53,349 bases of DNA from Solobacterium sp. (GTDB lineage: Bacteria; Bacillota_I; Bacilli_A; Erysipelotrichales; Erysipelotrichaceae). Shown here one piece after another: positions 33,316-40,599 of the stretch. The DNA lies in NCBI GenBank assembly GCA_017512725.1, contig JAFWEW010000030.1, positions 1 to 53,349 on the forward strand, written 5' to 3'. Position 1 is the first letter of the stretch; each line of letters begins with the position of its first letter. The position numbers and the translations under genes are program-made. The notes under the pieces were generated by a model. That model ran no database searches. It had not been told where the DNA came from and saw only the letters and a program-made list of their open reading frames with translations.

Positions 33316-33446
33316 CCACATATCGGCTTCGACAGCTCCTGGATTCTATCCCATAAGCAGAAGCACCTGAAAAGAAGTATCGTAGTCCTGCAGTTATGGC
33401 CGCGGGGTAGAAACACTTCCGCCAGATTCGAAAGCATATACGATAT
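33316..33446 (-). promoter_or_regulatory. Guanine-type purine riboswitch
   Basis: On the minus strand an aptamer spans about 33446 to 33378: P1 ATCGTA/TACGAT, the core GTTTCTACC, and J3/1 GGACTACGAT with C at the position that selects guanine-type ligands rather than adenine. Ten bases overlapping the 5' side of P1 (CCACATATCG, 33441-33450) are exactly complementary to CGATATGTGG (33316-33325) just upstream of the permease ribosome site, offering a P1-competing structure. ACTTCTTTTC after P1 can also pair with the GAAAAGAGAAG ribosome-site region. The aptamer is firm; the switching mechanism is inferred. Confidence 0.85.
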
Positions 33447-33460
33447 GTGGAGACAACGGA

Positions 33461-33488
33461 ATTATATCTTATTGCCCTGTCATTTCAA
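33461..33488 (-). promoter_or_regulatory. Promoter of the purine permease leader
   Basis: On the minus strand TTGAAA (33483-33488), 16-bp spacer, TATAAT (33461-33466). Confidence 0.7.
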
Positions 33489-33522
33489 GGCTGATAATCG
33501 GAAAAAATGGCACTTTTCCAAT

Positions 33523-33536
33523 TGTTAGCGCTTACA
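33523..33536. promoter_or_regulatory. cre-like site upstream of the ATP-grasp gene
   Basis: TGTTAGCGCTTACA; on the minus strand TGTAAGCGCTAACA fits the CcpA cre consensus at all fixed core positions except the outermost W. It lies 60-75 bases before ATG 33598, upstream of a candidate -10 TATGAT. Catabolite control of the ATP-grasp/esterase pair is inferred. Confidence 0.5.
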
Positions 33537-33597
33537 GATTTTCACCCTTGTTTCAAACATGTTATGATTTCTAGGTTAATTGAAAGGTGGATTTGTT

Positions 33598-34845
33598 ATG
33601 GCTAATTTTGTCTTTATTTCACCAAATTTCCCCCGAACCTATTATCAATTCCCGAAGGCATGGAAAGAGGTCGGCGGAACATCACTCTGTATCGGTGAAG
33701 ATCCGTATGATTCCCTGCCCCAGGAGCTTAAAGATTCGATGGATGAGTATTATCAGGTCGGATCCATGATGGATTATGACCAGATGTATCGTGCAGTCGC
33801 ATGGTTTGCCCACAAGCATGGGAAAATCGACTGGCTCGAAAGCAATAATGAGTTCTGGCTGGAACAGGATGCCCGTCTGCGCACCGATTTCAACATCACG
33901 ACCGGTGACAAGAGCGATTCGGTCATGCGTTATAAGACCAAGTCCAACATGAAGGCCTTCTATGAAAAGGCCGGTGTTCCAGTCGCCCGCTATCATCTGG
34001 TATCGACACCGGAAGCGGGAAAGAAGTTTGTTCAGGAAGTCGGTTTTCCGGTCATTGTAAAACCGGACGGCGGCGTTGGTGCCAACGCGACCTGGAAAAT
34101 TTCCAACAGCCAGCAGCTGGATGACTTTTATAAGCAGAAGCTGATGGTTCAATATATTATGGAGGAATTTGTTCCGGGATATATCGTCAGTTTTGACGGC
34201 ATTACCGATCAGGACGGAAATATTATCTTCCGTACTTCTCACGTCTTCCCGGATCCGATCATGGACATCGTCAATACGAAAGGCGAATGTTTCTATTACA
34301 GCGTGCGGGAAGTCCCGGAGGATCTTGAGAAAATGGGCACCGCCGTCATCAAGGCATTCGGAATCAAGGGCCGGTTCTTCCATACCGAATATTTCCGCCT
34401 TACCGAAGACAAAGAAGGACTCGGCAAAAAAGGAGATCTTGTAGGTCTTGAGGTCAACATGCGTCCGCCCGGAGGATTCACGCCGGATATGATGAACTTT
34501 GCCAATGACATCAATGTTTACCGAATCTATGCGAACATGGCGATGTTCAACAAAGGGCTCTATGATACGGATCGTCCGTATTACTGCGTCTATGTCGGAA
34601 AACGGGATTATATCAACTATCAGTACTCCATGGCTGATATCTACCGGAAATACGGCCAGTCCATCTGCATGCATGAGCGCATGCCGGCAATTCTCGGCAT
34701 CGCCATGGGAGATGAAGCTTACGTTGCCCGCTTCAAGGAAGAAAAGGAAATCTTTGAATTCATGAAGTTTGCCTACGAACGCAAGCCGTCCGTTGAACGC
34801 CGGCCGGAAGACGCGCCGAAACCAAAGAAGGCTAAGACCAAATGA
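33598..34845 (+). CDS. ATP-grasp domain ligase
   Basis: A 415-residue ATP-grasp enzyme of unknown substrate. The N-terminal preATP-grasp region MANFVFISPNFPRTYYQFPKAW is followed by TKSNMKAFYEKAGVPVARYHLV, the nucleotide-binding FPVIVKPDGGVGANATW and the metal-binding GLEVNMRPPGGFTPDMMNFAND. Such enzymes couple a carboxylate to an amine or thiol. AAAGGTGG precedes ATG 33598. It shares four bases (ATGA) with an esterase gene, so both act together. Proteins like this have sometimes been annotated as short carbamoyl-phosphate synthase large subunits; true CPSase activity is very unlikely. Confidence 0.85.
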   Translation: MANFVFISPNFPRTYYQFPKAWKEVGGTSLCIGEDPYDSLPQELKDSMDEYYQVGSMMDYDQMYRAVAWFAHKHGKIDWLESNNEFWLEQDARLRTDFNITTGDKSDSVMRYKTKSNMKAFYEKAGVPVARYHLVSTPEAGKKFVQEVGFPVIVKPDGGVGANATWKISNSQQLDDFYKQKLMVQYIMEEFVPGYIVSFDGITDQDGNIIFRTSHVFPDPIMDIVNTKGECFYYSVREVPEDLEKMGTAVIKAFGIKGRFFHTEYFRLTEDKEGLGKKGDLVGLEVNMRPPGGFTPDMMNFANDINVYRIYANMAMFNKGLYDTDRPYYCVYVGKRDYINYQYSMADIYRKYGQSICMHERMPAILGIAMGDEAYVARFKEEKEIFEFMKFAYERKPSVERRPEDAPKPKKAKTK

Positions 34846-35597
34846 AAACAGAGTATTTCAAGGAATACAGCAGCAATCTGAACCGTGACATGGAATTTAA
34901 GGTCTATGGTCATGCCGGAAAGCCGATTCTGGTTTTTCCGTCACAGGACGGCCGGTTCTTCGATTTCGAAAATCAGGGCATGATTGCCTGCGCGCAGGAA
35001 TATATCGATGCCGGGAGGATCCAGATGTTCTGCTGTGACTCCAATGACGTTAATTCCTGGTCTTCCAAAAGCTGGGACAACCGGGCCCGCATCCAGAGTC
35101 AGGAAGATTATGTGAGATATATCTGCGACGAACTGTGCCCGCGCATCTTCGATATCAATAAGGATGCCAACGGCGGTCACTATGCCGCAGGCATCATGAC
35201 AACCGGATGCTCCATGGGCGGAACGCACGCACTGAACTTCATGCTCAGGAGACCGGATATCTTTTCTGGCTGTATCGCGCTTTCCGGAGCGTACAATGCA
35301 AGACTGTTCTTCGGAGACTACTTCGATGATCTGGTCTATGCGAATTCCCCCGTCGATTACATCAACGGCATGCCGTATGATCATCCGTATGTTGAGATGT
35401 ACCGTCACCGTGACATCATTCTCTGCTGCGGAAGAGGTGCCTGGGAACATCCGATGCAGGAAGACAGCGCCCGCATGAAGGAACTGTTTGAATACAAAAA
35501 TATACCTGCATGGGTGGATTTCTGGGGAGAGGATGTTGCACATGACTGGCCATGGTGGCGTCAGCAGCTCCCCTACTACCTCAATTACGTGTGTTAG
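34842..35597 (+). CDS. Esterase-family alpha/beta hydrolase
   Basis: A 251-residue esterase of the type related to esterase D and enterochelin esterase. The nucleophile elbow is TGCSMGGTHA with Ser124; His234 in VAHDWPWW is the likely catalytic His, and Asp lies before it in the C-terminal strands. No signal peptide is present, so it is cytoplasmic. It is translationally coupled to the ATP-grasp ligase (ATGA overlap), which suggests that ligase product or substrate is an ester or thioester, or that the hydrolase removes a wrongly formed product. Substrate unknown. Confidence 0.85.
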   Translation: MKTEYFKEYSSNLNRDMEFKVYGHAGKPILVFPSQDGRFFDFENQGMIACAQEYIDAGRIQMFCCDSNDVNSWSSKSWDNRARIQSQEDYVRYICDELCPRIFDINKDANGGHYAAGIMTTGCSMGGTHALNFMLRRPDIFSGCIALSGAYNARLFFGDYFDDLVYANSPVDYINGMPYDHPYVEMYRHRDIILCCGRGAWEHPMQEDSARMKELFEYKNIPAWVDFWGEDVAHDWPWWRQQLPYYLNYVC

Positions 35598-35603
35598 ACA
35601 GGA

Positions 35604-35631
35604 GACAGGAGTTTCGTTCCTGTCTTTTTTT
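35604..35631 (+). terminator. Terminator of the ATP-grasp/esterase unit
   Basis: GACAGGA and TCCTGTC pair around GTTTCGT and lead into seven T. Confidence 0.85.
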
Positions 35632-35671
35632 ATATTATGGTAAAATTCATATAATATTGGAGGTTCTCCAG

Positions 35672-36034
35672 ATGAGTGAAAACAAAGAAAATATGACCAT
35701 GGATGATCATGAGATTCTCATGCGCCTTGCCAAGCAACAGAAGACCGCTGCGCTGCACCGGGGGATTATTGCCTATGTCGAAGTACTGATTCTGATCCTG
35801 CTTGTAGCGATGGTTCTGATCGTTGGCCCAAAGCTTCTCTCACTGACCAATGAAATAGCAGCTACCCTTGAACGAATCAACCATCTGATTGATCAGACCG
35901 AGCCGGCTGTAGAGGGACTGTCAAAGCTGGACTATGACGGACTGAACACATCGATTACCAGTCTGACACAGTCGGTTGACAAGTTTGCCGGCTTTATGGA
36001 TAAGTTTTCAGGTCTCGGCGGGCTGTTCCGCTGA
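35672..36034 (+). CDS. Small membrane protein heading the FHA-ABC operon
   Basis: A 120-residue protein with a short charged N-terminus, one central membrane segment (YVEVLILILLVAMVLIVGPKLL) and a helical, coiled-coil-like C-terminus (ATLERINHLIDQTEPAVEGL). TATAAT at 35650-35655 and GGAGG give it a promoter and ribosome site, so it probably opens the operon with the FHA-ABC genes 27 bases downstream. No family recognised; a membrane partner of the transporter is inferred. Confidence 0.75.
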   Translation: MSENKENMTMDDHEILMRLAKQQKTAALHRGIIAYVEVLILILLVAMVLIVGPKLLSLTNEIAATLERINHLIDQTEPAVEGLSKLDYDGLNTSITSLTQSVDKFAGFMDKFSGLGGLFR

Positions 36035-36061
36035 TCCGATATCATTTACAGGGAGGTATAT

Positions 36062-37693
36062 ATGAGCACAGAAAAGAAAACGGCCGAGAAGGAAAAAAAG
36101 TCTTCTGCAGAGCCGGAAAAGAAAGAACCGTCACAGACTCCGGAGAAAAAAACACAGTCTGAAACTACGACGACGTATAACGATACAAACATCGCTGACC
36201 TCGCCAAACTGACTGCCCTGAATTCCCGCGGTGACCATATGCAGTTTTCCATGGGAGACAAGACGGATATCTGTTATGGGGAAACATCGGATGTCGTTAA
36301 TGGAAAGTTGACGCTCGACAATGGCATTCTCGGAGTTCCGCAGTTCCGGATCACACTTGACAGAAGCCCTCTGGAAGGAAAGAAATGGCACCTGACTTCC
36401 ATTAATCTGAAAAATCACACCTATATTAATAAGAAGGAAATCACGGACTCCGAACCGGTTGAGCTTCATGACGGTGATCTGATCCGGATCATGGAAGGAA
36501 ACAAATCGCAGGTATTCGTTTTTGAAGATTCCTATAATCCCAATGTGGAATGGAAATCCCACCTGCTGCGCAATAAGAAAAAGCCGATTACCATCTATTC
36601 TTCCGAAGCGCTTCGCCAGATGAGCTCTGCGACGGTCGAACGCAAGGACAAGAGCGAATATCCGCATGCGGAATTCGTTAACTCCAACGGTCAGTGGATG
36701 GTTAAGGATGTCAACATCAACCGCGGCATCACGATTAACGGTGAAAAAATCTCCGGTGAAGCAAATATCAGCCTGTATGATGTGATCCGGATTGGTCAGA
36801 CAATATTTGTCTACCTTCCCGGACGGCTCGTATACAACCTCGCCAGCGGAACACGCAAGAATCTGATCATCAGTATTGCCGACCGCACGATCAAGACGTC
36901 CTGGCACAAGAAGAAAACCCTTCTGAAAGATATCTCCCTGACCATCGAACCAGGACAGCTGGTTCTTCTGCTGGGCGGTTCCGGTGCAGGTAAAACGACC
37001 TTCATCAATGCCGTTACCGGATATGAACCTGCCAATGCGAAAGTACTGAATGGCGGTGTAGACGTTTATGAGAACTACAAGGACATGAAGTACGAGATCG
37101 GCGTTGTTCCGCAGCTGGATCTACTGCGCGGTACCGACTCCGTATTCATGACGCTGTTCAATGCCGCAGAGCTGCGTCTTCCGGAATGTTATTCTCCTCG
37201 TGAACTTCATCAGCGTGTAAACGAGGTTCTGGCAGATTTCGGTCTTACTTCCCAGAAAAACAGTCTGGTCAAAGATCTTTCCGGCGGCCAGCGCAAACGT
37301 CTGTCGATTGCCTGTGAATATATCGGTGATCCATCCCTCTTCATCCTTGATGAACCGGATTCCGGACTGGATGGCGTCATCGCCCGTGACCTGATGGAAC
37401 GTCTGCGCAGAATCGCTGACAGCGGGAAAATCGTCATCGTTATCACCCATACACCGGATCGGGTTGTTGATCTGTTTGATCACATCATCGTTCTGGCAAA
37501 GGACTCCTCCAAGACCGGACGTCTTGCCTACTATGGAACGATCGACGGCGCAAGGAAGTTCTTCGGAAAAGAAAAGATGGAAGACATCGTCAAATCCGTC
37601 AACACCCCTGAAGAAGGCGGTGAAGGCCGTGCGGATGAACTGATCGCCGCATATGATGAAATGAGAAAAAAGGAGGAATCTGAAAATGCCTAG
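36062..37693 (+). CDS. Tandem-FHA ABC transporter ATPase
   Basis: A 543-residue ATPase. A Lys/Glu/Thr-rich N-terminal tail (residues 1-45) precedes two FHA-type domains, about residues 60-155 (containing WHLTSINLKNHTYINKKEI and LHDGDLIRIMEG) and 175-265 (containing NGQWMVKDVNINRGITINGE and LYDVIRIGQTIFVYLPG). The ABC domain follows: Walker A LLGGSGAGKTTF, signature DLSGGQRKRLSIACE, Walker B LFILDEPDSGLDG, H-loop ITHTP, an ABCG-like arrangement. FHA domains read phosphothreonine, so control by a Ser/Thr kinase is likely. The Thr-rich tail SETTTTYND could be the phosphosite, as in other FHA proteins. It overlaps the permease by eight bases. Confidence 0.87.
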   Translation: MSTEKKTAEKEKKSSAEPEKKEPSQTPEKKTQSETTTTYNDTNIADLAKLTALNSRGDHMQFSMGDKTDICYGETSDVVNGKLTLDNGILGVPQFRITLDRSPLEGKKWHLTSINLKNHTYINKKEITDSEPVELHDGDLIRIMEGNKSQVFVFEDSYNPNVEWKSHLLRNKKKPITIYSSEALRQMSSATVERKDKSEYPHAEFVNSNGQWMVKDVNINRGITINGEKISGEANISLYDVIRIGQTIFVYLPGRLVYNLASGTRKNLIISIADRTIKTSWHKKKTLLKDISLTIEPGQLVLLLGGSGAGKTTFINAVTGYEPANAKVLNGGVDVYENYKDMKYEIGVVPQLDLLRGTDSVFMTLFNAAELRLPECYSPRELHQRVNEVLADFGLTSQKNSLVKDLSGGQRKRLSIACEYIGDPSLFILDEPDSGLDGVIARDLMERLRRIADSGKIVIVITHTPDRVVDLFDHIIVLAKDSSKTGRLAYYGTIDGARKFFGKEKMEDIVKSVNTPEEGGEGRADELIAAYDEMRKKEESENA

Positions 37694-38630
37694 TTTCTCG
37701 GAAGAAAATCTTGAAAATCAGAAACACACCGGTCGAATCGGTCAGATCTGGATCTATCTTGGGAAGCTGTTCCGCATCTTTCTCCACGAACGGGGCTGGA
37801 AAGTATTCCCGATGGCTGCGATCGTATCCCTGATCGTTGCCTCTGTCTGCAATAACGTATTCGTTAACATGGAAGGAACCCAGGTCGGTGCTCTGGCATT
37901 TGCCTGCGTATGTATCTGGAACGGTTTCTTCAACAGTATTCAGTCGATCTGTAAAGAACGTCCGATCATCAAGCGGGAACATCGTGCAGGCATGCACATC
38001 AGTTCGTACATCGCTGCCCACATGATCTATCAGGCATTCCTCTGCTTTGGTCAGACACTGATCCAGCTGGGAATTTACAAACTCTGCGGGTTCCCGTTCC
38101 CGGAAGCCGGTCCGGTATCCGGAAACTTCATCGTCGATTTTGGCGTAACCCTGTTTATCATCACTTACGCATCGGATCTTCTGGCACTGATGGTATCCTG
38201 CATCGTCAAGGACACCACTACTGCCATGACGGTTGTCCCCTTCCTGCTCATTCTGCAGCTGATCTTCTCCGGTGTCGCATTTGAACTCTCCGGCATTACC
38301 GATAAGATCTCTCAGTTCATGATCAGCCGCTGGGGCATCCGTACGATCTGTACCGTCGCCAACTTCAATTCCCTGCATTCCATTTCCCTTTACGCAGCGG
38401 TCAACAAGCTGACAACCGTAAAGGAAGTATCCCTGATCTACAAATATATCCGCAACTCCGAGATGTGGACCATTATTGGTGAAACTTCTACCAAGAACAT
38501 GATGAATACCGCTTATGAATTCACCGCATCCAACATGTGGCTGGAATGGGGCGTACTGCTTGGAATGGGACTGCTGTTCGTAATCGTTGGAACACTCTTC
38601 CTCGAAGGAATCGACAAGGACAGCCGCTGA
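37686..38630 (+). CDS. ABC-2 type permease
   Basis: A 314-residue permease with about six membrane segments, partner of the FHA ATPase. Characteristic pieces are FLHERGWKVFPMAAIVSLIVASVCNNVF, IWNGFFNSIQSICKERPIIKREHRAGMHISSY (the ABCG-type coupling loop EREHRAGM-like), and MVSCIVKDTTTAMTVVPFLLILQLIFSGVAFEL. Its ATG lies within the end of the ATPase gene behind AAGGAGG. Transport direction and substrate are unknown; the ABCG-like style suggests export. Confidence 0.87.
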   Translation: MPSFSEENLENQKHTGRIGQIWIYLGKLFRIFLHERGWKVFPMAAIVSLIVASVCNNVFVNMEGTQVGALAFACVCIWNGFFNSIQSICKERPIIKREHRAGMHISSYIAAHMIYQAFLCFGQTLIQLGIYKLCGFPFPEAGPVSGNFIVDFGVTLFIITYASDLLALMVSCIVKDTTTAMTVVPFLLILQLIFSGVAFELSGITDKISQFMISRWGIRTICTVANFNSLHSISLYAAVNKLTTVKEVSLIYKYIRNSEMWTIIGETSTKNMMNTAYEFTASNMWLEWGVLLGMGLLFVIVGTLFLEGIDKDSR

Positions 38631-38639
38631 TCGCTCACA

Positions 38640-38671
38640 ACACGTGCTATAATCTTATGGCACGTGTTTTT
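38640..38671 (+). terminator. Terminator whose loop contains the tRNA-Leu -10 box
   Basis: ACACGTGC and GCACGTGT pair around TATAATCTTATG and lead into TTTTTT. The loop carries TATAAT (38649-38654), placed 19 bases before the tRNA 5' end. The same 30 bases thus look able to end the permease transcript and start the tRNA transcript. Confidence 0.7.
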
Positions 38672-38672
38672 T

Positions 38673-38752
38673 GCGCCTGTGGTGGAACTGGCAGACACGA
38701 TAGATTTAGGATCTATTGCTTCGGCGTGCAGGTTCAAGTCCTGTCAGGCGCA
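38673..38752 (+). tRNA. tRNA-Leu (UAG)
   Basis: GCGCCTG pairs with CAGGCGC as the acceptor. The D-arm contains GTGGAACTGGCAGAC, the anticodon stem-loop ATAGA-TTTAGGA-TCTAT gives anticodon TAG, a short variable arm GCTTCGGC and the T-loop GGTTCAAGTCC follow. Discriminator A; CCA not encoded. Confidence 0.95.
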
Positions 38753-38767
38753 TGCCACACCTAATTC

Positions 38768-38810
38768 AAGGGTTCCGATCCTTTCACATTTCAGGATCGG
38801 AACCCTTTTT
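38768..38810 (+). terminator. Terminator of tRNA-Leu
   Basis: AAGGGTTCCGATCCT and AGGATCGGAACCCTT form a 15-bp perfect stem followed by T. Confidence 0.9.
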
Positions 38811-38896
38811 GCTTATGTATTAGTTTCTTTCCGGATTTGCCCCTGCCGAGCCAATGGATGAAAGATCTCTCCGAATGGAAACTGATATGTCATTTC

Positions 38897-40417
38897 TCAT
38901 TCCTGCCCGGAAAGGATGGATTCCGGCTGATAACGGTATTTTTCACAGGCGCGCTCGACCATGGCAGGACTATTCATATTCGTATGAGCCAGTTCCATTG
39001 TGAGAAGTCCGCCGTTTTCCAGAGTCTCTTTTTGGAAACAAGGAACTGTCACATTCACATGATAGTCTTCCGTCTTATATGGTTCTCCGCCAATCGAATA
39101 GCTTCCCCGACAGGTCAGCTCACAGCTCTTCGTCGGAATAATCACGGTTTCAATTCGATAGGTATCATCTACGAGCGGTGTGTTATCTCCGGTCACAAAA
39201 CGCAGTTCGGTCGGAGGGTTATCGACATCGAGCAGGGCATACAGCGTGATGCTCGGGTATTCTTCGTAATTTCCACCATAATCCGCAACGATGGAATCCC
39301 CATCTGGATCATACATAAAGAACAGTGTAAAGCCGCTGCTCTTTCCTTCGCAGTTACAGCTGAGACAGAAGTAATACAGCACTTGCATATACTGCATATC
39401 CTGCTGACGTGCCCACTCAAGCAGTTCGGAAAAATCAACGGTTGTTCTAAGCAGTTCAGCCGCACTGCCGCTTTCAACGGAAACGGACGTGGAGCCGTTC
39501 AGACGCCCCTCAAAGGCGGGAAACGAAGGAACTCCAGCCTCCGGTTCGAGGTGCCACTCAGCGCTCACGATTTCGGCCTTTCCCCAGCCGTCGTTAAACG
39601 CAAACGCTGTCAGGGTATTATCTTCCAGAAGCACTCCGTCCGCACGGATGACAGGCGTTTCCACTGGTGTCAGTTCATCGATCTCACAGGCGATCTTTTC
39701 CACAAACACCGATTCTTCGGATGGATTTTTGATAAAACTCAGCAGGGAGAATGCCCTGTCATACTCAGGAAGATCGTATTCACTTTCCTGTGCGGACTGT
39801 ACGGTGGCATAGCTGCCGGTTTCATAGAACGGAAGCACTTCGGAGTAATACACCGATGCAGCCTGAGTTGCCTGCTGTGTCTGCGGTTCAGCAGGTTTTC
39901 GAGTAAAGAAATATGCCGCTAAACCGGTGAGCAGTGTGATGATGGCAAGGCCAGCAATGATCCAGGGGACATTGTTGTTCTTTTTGACGACCTTGATTTC
40001 CACTCTTGCGGTGCTGTCCTGTCCAAGCACCTCACGGATATCCTTTACTACCCGCTGCAAAGCCGACTCTTCATCCTTCCAGGCAAACACCTGCTGCATT
40101 GTACTCATGGAGAATGCAAACTCATCTTCCAATGGACAGTCCTGAATGACATACGGGATGACAAGCTTTTCCTTACTGATTGCTTGGGAAAACTCATTCT
40201 TGACCCATGTGGAGTGCTGAGACTTCTCTGATACCAGTACAATCATTGCCTTGCAGTTTTCAATTGCCTGGGGTATCTGTTTCATATAGTTGGATCCGAC
40301 GGGGATACTGTCCGGTGCCATCCAGCAGGAAATCCCGTTCTGTTCGAGAACATTCCTTACCCGCTTGGCGTATTCTTCCTCATCTGATTTGTAGCTGATA
40401 AACACATCTGCGCACAT
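38897..40417 (-). CDS. Membrane-anchored TIR domain protein
   Basis: A 506-residue receptor-like protein. Residues 1-130 are a TIR domain: MCADVFISYKSDEEEYAKRV, GISCWMAPDSIPVGSNY, AMIVLVSEKSQHSTWVKNEF with Glu75 in the position of the catalytic NADase glutamate, and LVIPYVIQDCPL. A single membrane segment spans about residues 151-171 (WIIAGLAIITLLTGLAAYFF) and about 330 residues of extracellular beta-rich sequence follow, no known domain recognised. The start ATG 40417 has AGGAG. The orientation (cytoplasmic TIR, external sensor-like part) resembles a signalling receptor. An anti-phage or stress-NADase role is possible; no partner effector gene is adjacent. Confidence 0.85.
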   Translation of the reverse strand: MCADVFISYKSDEEEYAKRVRNVLEQNGISCWMAPDSIPVGSNYMKQIPQAIENCKAMIVLVSEKSQHSTWVKNEFSQAISKEKLVIPYVIQDCPLEDEFAFSMSTMQQVFAWKDEESALQRVVKDIREVLGQDSTARVEIKVVKKNNNVPWIIAGLAIITLLTGLAAYFFTRKPAEPQTQQATQAASVYYSEVLPFYETGSYATVQSAQESEYDLPEYDRAFSLLSFIKNPSEESVFVEKIACEIDELTPVETPVIRADGVLLEDNTLTAFAFNDGWGKAEIVSAEWHLEPEAGVPSFPAFEGRLNGSTSVSVESGSAAELLRTTVDFSELLEWARQQDMQYMQVLYYFCLSCNCEGKSSGFTLFFMYDPDGDSIVADYGGNYEEYPSITLYALLDVDNPPTELRFVTGDNTPLVDDTYRIETVIIPTKSCELTCRGSYSIGGEPYKTEDYHVNVTVPCFQKETLENGGLLTMELAHTNMNSPAMVERACEKYRYQPESILSGQE

Positions 40418-40599
40418 GATGATTCTCCTGTCTTTTCGAAACGAAGGATTCGTTCCAGAAACTGTCAATCTTTGCACTATCATTATCACAGGATTCCCCT
40501 GTTTCCAATAGTGATTTCGGGATGCCTGTACTGCGCCAGTCAGTGTAATGCCGTTCTTTCAAGGATTTCCTTTTTTCCGCTATAGCCCGCTTCCCGCTT

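Noticed and set aside
33598-34845. Carbamoyl-phosphate synthase large subunit
   Set aside because: Single ATP-grasp unit of 415 residues, without the second half or partner subunit.
38753-38767. tRNA-Leu 3' end as an attachment site
   Set aside because: No second copy of the tRNA 3' sequence was found in the window, and no integrase gene.
38837-39922. Plus-strand 361-codon frame across the TIR protein
   Set aside because: Antisense shadow of the TIR gene.
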